Source: [Flexibacter] sp. ATCC 35103
Lineage (GTDB): Bacteria; Bacteroidota; Bacteroidia; Flavobacteriales; Flavobacteriaceae
Direction of reading: 5' to 3'
NCBI RefSeq assembly: GCF_001975985.1
Contig: NZ_MTQF01000011.1
Span: 44,326 to 108,325 of the forward strand
DNA: 64,000 bases
The notes below the pieces were generated by a model that saw only the letters and a list, made by a program, of their open reading frames with translations, did not search any database and had not been told where the DNA came from. Position numbers and translations under genes: made by a program. Shown here piece after piece: positions 49,926 through 58,380 of this stretch. Every line of letters starts with the position of its first letter. Positions within the stretch are counted from its first letter, which is position 1.

Positions 49926-52187
49926 TTATTCTATTTTAAAATCACCTTCCAGGCCATTTTTTGCATGCGAAGCAATCCATACTTTAAAATCACCAGGCTC
50001 TGTTTTAAGTTCCATTTTATCATTATAAAAAGCAAACTCAGAAACAGGAATTGAGAATTGTACTGTTTTGGATTCCTTAGGTTTTAATTCGATTTGTACA
50101 AAATCTTTCAGTTCCCTAATTGGTCTCACAATGCTTCCGGTAATATCACGAACATATAATTGTACCGTTTCTGTTCCTGTAGTATTGCCGGTATTGGTAA
50201 TAATTGCTGAAACGTTTAATTTTTCAGTATTATTATTTTTAAGAATTGCTTTTTCGATTTTTAAATTCTCATAAGAGAAAGTCGTGTAACTCAATCCAAA
50301 TCCAAAAGGAAACTGAGGTTCATAACCTGCATCAAGATAATGAGAGTTATTTCCTAAAGAACTTTGCCAGGCTTCGACAGGAATATCCTGAATTGCCACA
50401 AAAGTTTTAGGATCTGCCGGTCGTCCGGTATTTGGATGATTGTAATAAATAGGAATCTGACCAACTTCTTTTGGCCAGGTTACAGGTAATTTTCCTGACG
50501 GATTTGTAACTCCCAAAAGCACATCAGAAATGGCAGGACCAGTCATTGTTCCCGGATGCCACGCCATAATTAAGGCATTTACCTGTGGTAAAACAGCGCC
50601 TAAAGTTATAGGTCTTCCTGCCATCAATACCAATACAATTGGTTTTCCGTTTTTTTGTAATTCAGTTATTAATTTTTCCTGTAAACCCGGTAAATTAATA
50701 TTCGCTCTTGAATGTGCTTCTCCGGAAAGAATGGCTTCTTCTCCGGCAAAAAATAAAATTACATCTGATTTTTTAGCTTCTGAGATTGCCGCTGCAAAAC
50801 CATCTTCAGATAAAGATCTGCTATGCGAAAGTCCGGCGGAATAAAACACATTATTTGATCCAAAACTATTTTGTAACGCTTTTAGCGGAGTTTGAGAATC
50901 TTCTTTATTTCCGTCAAAAATCCAGGTTCCTAATTGTTCTCGTGAAGCATCTGCCAATGGGCCAATTACGGCTATTTTTTGATTGGATTTTAAAGGTAAA
51001 ATCTGATTTTCGTTTTTTAATAAAACACAACTTTTACTTGCTGCAGTTCTGGCGGTCTGCAAAGCATCGGCGCTTAATAATGAAAATTTTTCACGGTCTT
51101 TAAAGTATGGATTTTCAAAAATTCCGGCTCTGAATTTTATTCGAAGAATATTACGAACCATTTCATCCAATTCCTTTTCAGAAACTTTCTTTTCAGCAAT
51201 CAGGGTTTTTAAATGATGGGCATATGATAAACTGGTCATTTCCATGTCAAGTCCTGCTGTTGCAGATTTTAATGCAGCATCTTTTTCGTCAGCGGCATAA
51301 CCATGCGGAATCATTTCTGTAACAGAATTCCAGTCGCTGACCACAAAACCATCATATTTCCATTCTTCTCGTAATATTTTTTTTAGCAAAAAATGATTTC
51401 CGGAAGCAGGAACTCCGTTAAGGTCATTAAAGGAACTCATAAAAGTAGCTGCTCCGGCTTTTGCTGCGGCTTCAAAAGGTTTTAAATATACGTTTCGCAG
51501 TAACGATTCAGACATGCTGACTGTGTTGTAATCCCGTCCGCCTTCTGCAGCGCCATAAGCGGCAAAATGTTTGGCACAAGCTAAAATTTGTCCCGGAACG
51601 GCTGGATCATTTCCCTGAAAACCTTTTATATAAGCAACTCCTAATCGTGATGCCAGTAAAGGATCTTCGCCTGGAGATTCTGCGATTCTTCCCCAGCGGG
51701 CATCTCTAGCAATATCCACCATTGGCGCATAAGTCCAATTGATACATCTTGAATAGGATTCATTAGCAGCAATTTGGGATGTTTTTTCGACTAAATCCAT
51801 ATCCCACGAAGCAGCTAATCCTAACGGAATCGGGAAAATAGTTTTATAACCATGAATAACATCTCTTCCAAATAATAAAGGAATATGATTGGGACTTTCT
51901 TCTAAGGCAATTTTTTGTATTTCAAAAACTAAATTGGGATCTGTAAGGTTTAAAATGGCGCCAACTAAACCTTTTCGAACATCATTTTTAAGTTCATCAG
52001 ATAAACCTTTACTGCGGCTTGAAGTTCCTTTAAGACATGTCTGGCCAATTTTTTGTTCCAGGGTCATGTTTTTTATGATCTTGTCGATTTTCTTTTCAAT
52101 ATTTAAATCCGCTTTTTGACTGTACGATATTGATATTATAAAGAAAAAAAATAATAAACAATAATGTGGTTTTGTGGTTAGTGTCAT
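49926..52187 (-). CDS. bglX: Glycoside hydrolase family 3 beta-glucosidase
   Basis: This 753-residue periplasmic enzyme has a signal peptide (CLLFFFFIISISYSQ), a family 3 N-terminal barrel, a C-terminal sandwich and a fibronectin III-like end (VQLYVRDITGSIVRPIREL). The catalytic nucleophile is the Asp of VVSDWNSV near residue 283. RDARWGRIAESPGEDP and KHFAAYGAAEGGRDYN are active-site segments. It would cut terminal beta-glucose from oligosaccharides. The frame is open to 52241, but the ATG at 52187 gives the usual signal peptide. It leads a unit with the esterase and the RBBP9-like hydrolase. Confidence 0.93.
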   Translation of the reverse strand: MTLTTKPHYCLLFFFFIISISYSQKADLNIEKKIDKIIKNMTLEQKIGQTCLKGTSSRSKGLSDELKNDVRKGLVGAILNLTDPNLVFEIQKIALEESPNHIPLLFGRDVIHGYKTIFPIPLGLAASWDMDLVEKTSQIAANESYSRCINWTYAPMVDIARDARWGRIAESPGEDPLLASRLGVAYIKGFQGNDPAVPGQILACAKHFAAYGAAEGGRDYNTVSMSESLLRNVYLKPFEAAAKAGAATFMSSFNDLNGVPASGNHFLLKKILREEWKYDGFVVSDWNSVTEMIPHGYAADEKDAALKSATAGLDMEMTSLSYAHHLKTLIAEKKVSEKELDEMVRNILRIKFRAGIFENPYFKDREKFSLLSADALQTARTAASKSCVLLKNENQILPLKSNQKIAVIGPLADASREQLGTWIFDGNKEDSQTPLKALQNSFGSNNVFYSAGLSHSRSLSEDGFAAAISEAKKSDVILFFAGEEAILSGEAHSRANINLPGLQEKLITELQKNGKPIVLVLMAGRPITLGAVLPQVNALIMAWHPGTMTGPAISDVLLGVTNPSGKLPVTWPKEVGQIPIYYNHPNTGRPADPKTFVAIQDIPVEAWQSSLGNNSHYLDAGYEPQFPFGFGLSYTTFSYENLKIEKAILKNNNTEKLNVSAIITNTGNTTGTETVQLYVRDITGSIVRPIRELKDFVQIELKPKESKTVQFSIPVSEFAFYNDKMELKTEPGDFKVWIASHAKNGLEGDFKIE

Positions 52188-52215
52188 CAAGGTTAGCTTT
52201 TTTAATTTAAATATA

Positions 52216-52249
52216 TAAAAAAAGTCCAAAATGCAGGACATATTGGACT
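52216..52249 (-). terminator. Terminator after the PUR-family gene
   Basis: The minus strand has AGTCCAA...TTGGACT with a 13-nt loop, then a T7 run. It lies directly upstream of bglX. Confidence 0.8.
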
Positions 52250-52275
52250 CGTACTTTTTAAAAAGTTATTTTTGA

Positions 52276-52659
52276 CTAAATATCGTCAAAATCAATATCA
52301 GTAAAACTGGTCCTTTGACCTTCAGGCTTATCAGAACCGTATTCTTTTTTAAAATCTTTTTGATGTCTTTCTGAAATCACTTCTTCGCCTTTGTGGTTCA
52401 AGACATACGAAGTCATTTCTTCTAATATTTCGGCAAAAGCACTAAAATCTTCTTTGTACAAGTAAATTTTGTGTTTTTTAAAATGAAAAGAACCATCTTC
52501 TTCAGTAAATTTTTTACTTTCGGTAATAGTGATATAGTAGTCATCAGCTTTAGTAGCTCTCACATCAAAGAAATAAGTTCTTCTTCCTGCTCGTAATACT
52601 TTAGAAAAAATCTCTTCTTTTTCTAACATGTCATTTTCTCTCATAATACGTTCTATCAT
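52276..52659 (-). CDS. PUR-family nucleic-acid-binding protein (DUF3276)
   Basis: This 127-residue protein is a DUF3276 member with a PUR-alpha-like fold. It has the strand pattern KVLRAGRRTYFFDVRATKAD, YYITITESKK and HKIYLYKEDFSAFAEILEEM. The tail is rich in Lys, Glu and Asp and probably disordered. Relatives bind single-stranded DNA or RNA. An ATG at residue 11 (MLEKEEIF) is a possible later start. It is followed by a terminator and sits between bglX and an ABC transporter on the same strand. Confidence 0.85.
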   Translation of the reverse strand: MIERIMRENDMLEKEEIFSKVLRAGRRTYFFDVRATKADDYYITITESKKFTEEDGSFHFKKHKIYLYKEDFSAFAEILEEMTSYVLNHKGEEVISERHQKDFKKEYGSDKPEGQRTSFTDIDFDDI

Positions 52660-52712
52660 TTTTGGAATTAATAGTACTCAAAAATCATAAAAAATTATCT
52701 ATTACGCAACAT

Positions 52713-54491
52713 TTAAAGTAATTCTTTTTCCGAAAGTTGTTTTAAATATAATGACGAATAATATCCCTCCTGATTTATTAATTGATTATGAGAGCCTTGT
52801 TGGATGATCCTGCCATCTTCTAAAATGATTATTTTGTCGGCATTTTTTGCTGATGATACCCGATGACTGACTATTATTGTAGTTTTATCTTTACAGATTT
52901 CAAATAAATTGTTCAAAATTGTTTCTTCTGTTTCTGTGTCGACTGCAGATAAACAATCGTCAAAAAGTAAAATTGCCGGATTCTTAATTATTGCACGCGC
53001 AATAGATACACGCTGCTTTTGTCCGCCAGAAAGTGTAATACCTCTCTCTCCTAAAATAGTGTCGTATTGTTTGTTAAAAGCGATAATATTATCATGAACG
53101 ACAGCATTTTTGGCAGCTTCGATTACTTCTTCGTCGCTGGCATTTTGATTACCAAATTTGATGTTGTTTTTTATAGTATCCGAAAATAAAAAAGCATCCT
53201 GAGGGACAATTCCGATGTTATTTCGCAAATCATTTAAATTTAATGTGCTAATTTCATTCTGATCAATTGTAATTTTCCCGTCAGTAACATCATATAAACG
53301 AGAAATTAAAGATAAAATAGTAGATTTTCCGGAACCGGTTTTTCCTAAAATCGCTAATGTTTCTCCTTTTTTTACTGTAAAAGTTACATTTTTCAAAGCT
53401 TCAATATTAGTATCCTGATACGTATAACTTACATTTTCGAAAGAAATTGAACCCTGTATATCCGATGAATTTTCATTTTCGTTTTTAATTTCAGGTTCAA
53501 TTTTTAAAAATTCATTCAAACGTTTTTGAGAAGCTTCTGCTTCCTGAACCATAGATGAAACCCATCCTAAAGAAGCAACTGGCCAGGTCAGCATGTTTAC
53601 ATATAAAATAAACTCTGCAATTGTACCAATATTAGGAATGGTTCCGTTAATATACATAACACCTCCAAAATAAATCACCACCAGATTACTAATTCCGATT
53701 AAGGCAATCATCAAAGGGCCAAATAAGGATTGAACTTTGGCAAGATCCAAACTCTTTTTTTTGCTTTCATCGGCAAGAGCCACCATATTATTCTGATGTT
53801 GATTTTCTAATGAATACGCTTTTATGACACGAATTCCAGAAAATATTTCCTGTGAGAAACTTGATACTTTCGATAAATATTGCTGAAACGTTGTACTACG
53901 TTTGTTGATTTCTGAACTTAGTTTAAAAATACAATACGAAAGAATTGGTAAAGGTAAAATAGTATATAAGGTCAATAATGGTGAAACATTATACATATAT
54001 ATGATTACAATTGCGAATCTGATAAAGGTATTGATGGTGTACATTACCGCAGGACCAACATACATGCGGACTTTAGAAACATCCTCGCTGATACGATTCA
54101 TTAAATCTCCGGTACGGTTTTGTTTGTAAAAGTTCTGTGAAAGGTTTTCGTATTGCTTAAAAACCTCATTTTTTAAATCGAACTCAATATGACGTGACAT
54201 TACAATTAAAGTCTGGCGCATTAGAAAAGTCAGGAATCCCGCGACAATTGTAGTGGCTATGATTAGCAGAACGTTATGAATCAAACCATCGCGATAAGTG
54301 TCAATAATTGCCTGTGATGTTTGATCTGTTTTTGGCAGTTTATCAAACTTCTCAATTGCGTTTAAAGACTTGCTAATGAGCTTAGGAGTGAATAAAGAGA
54401 ATATTTGTGCGATTATGGTGATTAAAATTCCTAAAGAGAAACTATATTTATATTTGATGAAATATTTGTTTAAATAGCTTAATTCTTTCAT
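52713..54491 (-). CDS. ABC exporter, permease fused to ATPase
   Basis: This 592-residue half-transporter of the MsbA/LmrA type has six membrane spans (residues about 15-310) and one ATPase. The ATPase shows Walker A ILGKTGSGKSTI, the signature ITLSGGQKQR, and Walker B ILLFDDCLSAVDTE. A Cys replaces the usual Ala or Thr before the D-loop Ser (DDCLSAVD), a known variant. It would export lipids or drugs as a homodimer. No partner gene is adjacent. It ends 54 bp upstream of the PUR-family start. Confidence 0.9.
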   Translation of the reverse strand: MKELSYLNKYFIKYKYSFSLGILITIIAQIFSLFTPKLISKSLNAIEKFDKLPKTDQTSQAIIDTYRDGLIHNVLLIIATTIVAGFLTFLMRQTLIVMSRHIEFDLKNEVFKQYENLSQNFYKQNRTGDLMNRISEDVSKVRMYVGPAVMYTINTFIRFAIVIIYMYNVSPLLTLYTILPLPILSYCIFKLSSEINKRSTTFQQYLSKVSSFSQEIFSGIRVIKAYSLENQHQNNMVALADESKKKSLDLAKVQSLFGPLMIALIGISNLVVIYFGGVMYINGTIPNIGTIAEFILYVNMLTWPVASLGWVSSMVQEAEASQKRLNEFLKIEPEIKNENENSSDIQGSISFENVSYTYQDTNIEALKNVTFTVKKGETLAILGKTGSGKSTILSLISRLYDVTDGKITIDQNEISTLNLNDLRNNIGIVPQDAFLFSDTIKNNIKFGNQNASDEEVIEAAKNAVVHDNIIAFNKQYDTILGERGITLSGGQKQRVSIARAIIKNPAILLFDDCLSAVDTETEETILNNLFEICKDKTTIIVSHRVSSAKNADKIIILEDGRIIQQGSHNQLINQEGYYSSLYLKQLSEKELL

Positions 54492-54637
54492 TTTTTTAAG
54501 AGATTCAATGATGAAATGTTTTGATTTTGTAAATTATTATGAATTAAAATTAGCGGAATATATAATTTAATCAAAACAAAACGATTGTTAAATTGTTATT
54601 TTAAGGATAAAAAATTAGCACATGTATATTATTTGTA

Positions 54638-54645
54638 TAAATTTG
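54638..54645 (+). promoter_or_regulatory. Probable -7 element of the leucine dehydrogenase gene
   Basis: TAAATTTG (TAnnTTTG) lies 51 bp before the ATG. The -33 partner is not seen. Confidence 0.5.
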
Positions 54646-54695
54646 AGAAGTCTTTTTAACAAATTCATAATTTTAACAAATAAATTAGTAGCGCT

Positions 54696-55805
54696 ATGGA
54701 TGCAACTTTCGCAACTGGAAAAGAACTTCAAAAAATGGATCCTGTTTTTGGTCAATTATCTTTTGACGATCACGAACAAATTGTTTTTTGCAATGACAAA
54801 GATACGGGTTTAAAAGCAATTATTGGTATTCATAATTCGGTTATGGGACCAGCTTTAGGAGGAACCAGAATGTGGAACTATAATACCGAATGGGAAGCAC
54901 TAAATGATGTTTTGCGTCTTTCAAGAGGTATGACATATAAATCTGCCATTACCGGATTAAATATCGGTGGAGGTAAAGCGGTAATTATTGGTGATGCTAA
55001 AACGCAAAAAACACCTGAATTAATGCGCAAATTTGGTGAATTTGTTCACTCTTTGGGTGGTAGATATATTACTGCTGAAGATGTTGGAATGGAAACTAAA
55101 GATATGGATACCGTAAGAGATGTAACTCCTTATGTTACGGGTATCTCTGAAGAAAGAGGTGGTTCAGGAAATCCTTCTCCAATCACTGCTTATGGTGTTT
55201 ATTTAGGGATGAAAGCTGCTGCTAAAAGTCAGTTTGGTACTGATGTTTTAGATGGTAAAAAAGTTTTGGTTCAGGGAATTGGTCACGTTGGTGAGGCTTT
55301 GGTTGAGTATTTAACAAAAGAAGGAGCGATCGTAACTATTAGTGATATCAACGAGGAAAAATTATACGAAGTAGCTCAAAAATACAACGCAACAATATTT
55401 ACAGGAGAAGATTTATATACAGCTGATGTTGATATTTATGCGCCATGTGCAATGGGAGCAACTATTAATAATGATACTGTAAATAAAATAAAAGCTAAAG
55501 TTATTGCTGGTGCTGCCAACAATCAATTAGCTGATGAGAATATTCATGGAGCAAGATTACAGGAAAGAGGTATTTTATACGCGCCGGATTTCTTAATCAA
55601 TGCTGGTGGAATTATCAATGTTTATGCTGAATTAGAGCACTACGGTAAAGCCGAAATCATGACAAAAACCGAAAATATCTATAACACGACTTTAGAAATT
55701 ATAGATTATGCCGTGAAAAACGGAATGACAACTCATAAAGCTGCGCTTACAATTGCTCAAAATCGTATTGATTTAAGAAAAATTGAAAACGCTGCTAAGA
55801 AGTAA
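54696..55805 (+). CDS. Leucine (Leu/Val/Phe/Glu-type) dehydrogenase
   Basis: This 369-residue enzyme removes the amino group from a branched-chain amino acid with NAD. The catalytic lysine is K94 in the GGGKAVIIGDAK stretch, preceded by GALGGTRMW-like PALGGTRMW. The NAD-binding loop is VLVQGIGHVGEALV near residue 190, followed by the acidic SDIN that selects NAD over NADP. The C-terminal FLINAGGIINVYAE is typical. Length fits leucine dehydrogenase better than glutamate dehydrogenase (about 450). It has its own promoter, and a CAGT-unit repeat follows its stop codon. Confidence 0.9.
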   Translation: MDATFATGKELQKMDPVFGQLSFDDHEQIVFCNDKDTGLKAIIGIHNSVMGPALGGTRMWNYNTEWEALNDVLRLSRGMTYKSAITGLNIGGGKAVIIGDAKTQKTPELMRKFGEFVHSLGGRYITAEDVGMETKDMDTVRDVTPYVTGISEERGGSGNPSPITAYGVYLGMKAAAKSQFGTDVLDGKKVLVQGIGHVGEALVEYLTKEGAIVTISDINEEKLYEVAQKYNATIFTGEDLYTADVDIYAPCAMGATINNDTVNKIKAKVIAGAANNQLADENIHGARLQERGILYAPDFLINAGGIINVYAELEHYGKAEIMTKTENIYNTTLEIIDYAVKNGMTTHKAALTIAQNRIDLRKIENAAKK

Positions 55806-55810
55806 TTTTT

Positions 55811-56020
55811 AGAGTCACGGTCTCAGTTTTCAGTGCCAGTTTATAGTCTCAGTCTCAGTCCCAGTTTTCAGTTTTGAAAAAAATTGAGACTGGGATTTTT
55901 TTATTCGCATTGGCTGAAAACTGACACTGAATACTGCGACTTTATGCGCATCGACTGAAAACTGACACTGAAAACTGCGACTTTCTAATAGGTTCGCCTG
56001 AAAACTGTGACTAAAAATTG
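55811..56020. repeat. CAGT/ACTG-unit hairpin repeat, copy 3
   Basis: The left part has TAGAGTCACGGTCTCAGTTTT and further CAGT units. The right part has units such as GAAAACTGACACTGAATACTG. A terminator-like GAGACTGGGATTTTTTT lies in the middle near 55886. It starts 5 bp after the leucine dehydrogenase stop codon and is the longest copy. Confidence 0.7.
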
Positions 56021-56052
56021 CGAATAAATTTTATTATAAGGATTGAAATCCT

Positions 56053-56060
56053 TAATTTTG
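56053..56060 (+). promoter_or_regulatory. Probable -7 element of nusB
   Basis: TAATTTTG (TAnnTTTG) is 28 bp before the GTG start of nusB. No TTG partner at the usual distance. Confidence 0.45.
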
Positions 56061-56088
56061 CAGACTAATTTTTAAATGTTCTTACAAG

Positions 56089-57033
56089 GTGGTAAATAGA
56101 AGACACATACGCGTTAAAGTAATGCAGTCCATTTATGCAATGCATCAAAGCGGTTCTGATAATCTGGAAAAAGAAGAAAAGTTTCTTTTCTATAGTATCG
56201 ATAATATTCAGGACTTATATCTTATAATGCTTTCTTCATTAATTGAAATTTGCAAAAAAGAATCTGTTTTTTTGCATCTGTCAAGCAAAAAACATCTTGC
56301 AACTGCAGCAGAACGTAATCCGAATGAAAAATTTATCAATAACAAAATTTTTCAACTTCTTGCCGAAAGCAATTCTCTAAGTATTGCTTTAGAAAATCGT
56401 AAAATCAACAACTGGTCTTTGAATGATGATTATATCATTTTACTTTTAAATGATATTAAGTCAAGTGATTTGTATGCAAAATACATGAGTACAACTACAA
56501 ATACTTTTGAAGAAGACAGACAATTTGTAATTGATTTGTTTGCTGATGTAATTGTTCCTAACGAAAAATTATATGAATATTTAGAGGATGATAAATTAAC
56601 GTGGGTTGATGATATTCCGGTTGTAAATACTCATATTGTAAAACAATTAAAAGCAATTAAAACTCAGGATCCGGATGATTTTAGAGTGCCAAAATTGTAT
56701 AAAGATGTTGAAGATAAAGATTTTGCTAAAGATTTATTTAGAAGAACAGTTTTAAATGAATCTATTCTGGCAAAAGAATATGATGACAAAACACCAAATT
56801 GGGATAGCGAAAGGATTGCTGAAATTGATACTATTATCCTGAAAATGGCAATTTGTGAATTTTTAAAATTCCCGTCGATTCCAGTAAAAGTAACGCTGAA
56901 CGAATATTTAGAAATTGCGAAAGAATATTCTACACCAAAAAGTAGTATTTTTATCAACGGAATTTTAGATAATCTTGTTAAAGAGCTTACCGCCAATAAA
57001 AAGATGATTAAAGTAGGTAGAGGTTTGATGTAA
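56089..57033 (+). CDS. nusB: Transcription antitermination factor NusB (long form)
   Basis: This 314-residue protein is the long Bacteroidetes form of NusB. The N-terminus MVNRRHIRVKVMQSIYAMHQ is the first helix of the fold, and the true NusB core is in the last 110 residues (ILAKEYDDKTPNWDSERIAE, then LKMAICEFLKFPSIPVKVTL, EYLEIAKEYSTPKSSIFING). The long middle insertion of about 130 residues is poorly understood. It helps form antitermination complexes at rRNA genes. The start is a GTG; the only nearby ATG (56076) is out of frame. yajC follows after 48 bp. Confidence 0.9.
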   Translation: MVNRRHIRVKVMQSIYAMHQSGSDNLEKEEKFLFYSIDNIQDLYLIMLSSLIEICKKESVFLHLSSKKHLATAAERNPNEKFINNKIFQLLAESNSLSIALENRKINNWSLNDDYIILLLNDIKSSDLYAKYMSTTTNTFEEDRQFVIDLFADVIVPNEKLYEYLEDDKLTWVDDIPVVNTHIVKQLKAIKTQDPDDFRVPKLYKDVEDKDFAKDLFRRTVLNESILAKEYDDKTPNWDSERIAEIDTIILKMAICEFLKFPSIPVKVTLNEYLEIAKEYSTPKSSIFINGILDNLVKELTANKKMIKVGRGLM

Positions 57034-57081
57034 AAATTGAAAAACATAAATATTAATAATAAAAAATAAAAACTGAATACT

Positions 57082-57357
57082 ATGCAAGATTTAATGAAAT
57101 TTGCTCCTTATTTACTAATGTTTGTAGTACTGTATTTCTTCATGATCAGACCACAACAAAAAAGAGCAAAAAACGAAAAAGAATTTGAAAGCAGCCTGAA
57201 AGTAGGTGATAAGATAATTACTAAAAGTGGTTTTCACGGTAAAATTGTTGAGCTTGCAGAAACAAGTGCTGTTATCGAAACAATGTCTGGAAAATTAAAA
57301 ATTGAGCGTTCAGCTATTTCTATGGAAATGAGCGCTGCTTTAGCTAAAAAAGCGTAA
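57082..57357 (+). CDS. yajC: Preprotein translocase subunit YajC
   Basis: This 91-residue protein has one N-terminal membrane span (about residues 7-22, APYLLMFVVLYFFMIRPQQK) and a conserved cytoplasmic part (GDKIITKSGFHGKIVEL, IERSAIS). It joins the SecDF complex and helps protein export. It lies 48 bp after nusB with a terminator behind it, so the two are one unit. The nusB-yajC pairing is typical of Flavobacteria. Confidence 0.95.
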   Translation: MQDLMKFAPYLLMFVVLYFFMIRPQQKRAKNEKEFESSLKVGDKIITKSGFHGKIVELAETSAVIETMSGKLKIERSAISMEMSAALAKKA

Positions 57358-57382
57358 TTTTTTAGACATTCTATAAAATATA

Positions 57383-57419
57383 AATCCCAAATTCTAATTT
57401 AGAATTTGGGATTTTTTTT
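57383..57419 (+). terminator. Terminator after yajC
   Basis: The stem AATCCCAAATTCTAA / TTAGAATTTGGGATT (15 bp, 1-nt loop) is followed by a T-run. Confidence 0.9.
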
Positions 57420-57538
57420 GTTTTAAGGTGTTGTGCTATGCGAAATTACAAAAAAATAATTGTACGCAAAGTATTTCATCCCGATGAATGAGGGGTCTCC
57501 GCAAGAAACTCCACTTAGTAACTCTTCAATCTTTAGTT

Positions 57539-57660
57539 AGACGCACTGCAGTGCGTCTCTACGGTCAATCTTTATAGATTTGTATTATGTAGATTGTAAA
57601 TTTGATGGTTCGTTCCTATTATCCGTATTGTTAATCGTAGAGACGCACTGCAGTGCGTCT
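57539..57660. repeat. REP pair with 25-bp inverted arms, each containing a 20-bp palindrome
   Basis: AGACGCACTGCAGTGCGTCT is a perfect 20-bp palindrome and occurs at 57539-57558 and 57641-57660. The extended arms 57539-57563 and 57636-57660 are exact complements. The region sits between yajC and the YdeI gene. Fragments of the GCAAGAAACTC repeat lie nearby at about 57500. Confidence 0.75.
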
Positions 57661-57716
57661 GCGTAAAGAGATTGGATTCCAATTAGATCGTTGTATGTTT
57701 TGTTTCTCTTGAAATG

Positions 57717-57765
57717 ACAAAAAAAGAAAAGACCTTTGTCAAAGTTTTAAACTTTGACAAAGGTC
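57717..57765 (-). terminator. Long inverted repeat acting as terminator of the YdeI gene
   Basis: Arms of 17 bp (GACCTTTGTCAAAGTTT and its complement) with a 1-nt centre at 57731-57765 are followed on the minus strand by TTTTCTTTTTTTG. It lies 24 bp after the YdeI stop. The word AACTTTGACAAAGGT also occurs alone near 37628, so it is part of a repeat family. Confidence 0.75.
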
Positions 57766-57788
57766 TCTGAAAATAGGAATTTGAAATT

Positions 57789-58379
57789 CTACCTATATTT
57801 ATCATTCAATCCCAAGTTATTCAAAATCATCGGAATCACTTTCTCGATTCTTGAAAGTTTGGTTTTCTCTTGTTTAGCACTTTCAATATATTCCAGAAAC
57901 TCATATTGTTTATAAGGACTAAATTTTTGAAAAGCTTCTGCTAAAGCTGGATTTTGATCCATTTCTTTTTGGAGAAGTTCAGAGATTATAGCTTCTTTTT
58001 TAGAAGGTTTTATAATTTTTTCTTGCTTTTCGTTTTCAATCGCTTCAAGAATGTATTCTAAAACTTCTTTTTCGTTTACTTCTTCTTTTGATGTAAAGCG
58101 CCATTGTCGCATGGATTTTGTTTTGTCTTCCTGAGCGTTAATGAGTCTCTTTTTTTTGTCTTTCAGAAAAACTCCGTTAAGAAACCAAATCGCAAAATAA
58201 TTTTTAAAACCGCCAATCCCAATAACATTTCTCTTGTTGTAAACATAAATAGGTCCGCCCCATTTTATGGTTTCAACAAGTTCGGTTTTGTCAATAATTG
58301 ATTTCAGGAAAAGAAGTTCTTCTTCCCACTTATTGACTTTGTCCCAAACGTGTTTTTTGTCAGAATTAGCTTCTTCCAA
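57789..58379 (-). CDS. YdeI/OmpD-associated family protein
   Basis: This 196-residue cytoplasmic protein joins a DUF1801-like domain (VETIKWGGPIYVYNKRNVIG, then FKNYFAIWFLNGVFLKDKKK) with the C-terminal OmdA-type helical part (PALAEAFQKFSPYKQYEFLE). The function of the family is unknown. It begins at a TTG one base after the pepT stop (TAA-A-TTG), so translation is probably coupled. An upstream stop in frame leaves no ATG option. A long inverted repeat acts as terminator. Confidence 0.82.
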   Translation of the reverse strand: MEEANSDKKHVWDKVNKWEEELLFLKSIIDKTELVETIKWGGPIYVYNKRNVIGIGGFKNYFAIWFLNGVFLKDKKKRLINAQEDKTKSMRQWRFTSKEEVNEKEVLEYILEAIENEKQEKIIKPSKKEAIISELLQKEMDQNPALAEAFQKFSPYKQYEFLEYIESAKQEKTKLSRIEKVIPMILNNLGLNDKYR

Positions 58380-58380
58380 T

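Noticed and set aside
57539..57660. Repeated GACGCACTGCAGTGCGTC as a possible short CRISPR
   Set aside because: There are only two copies in opposite directions, with no repeat-spacer pattern.
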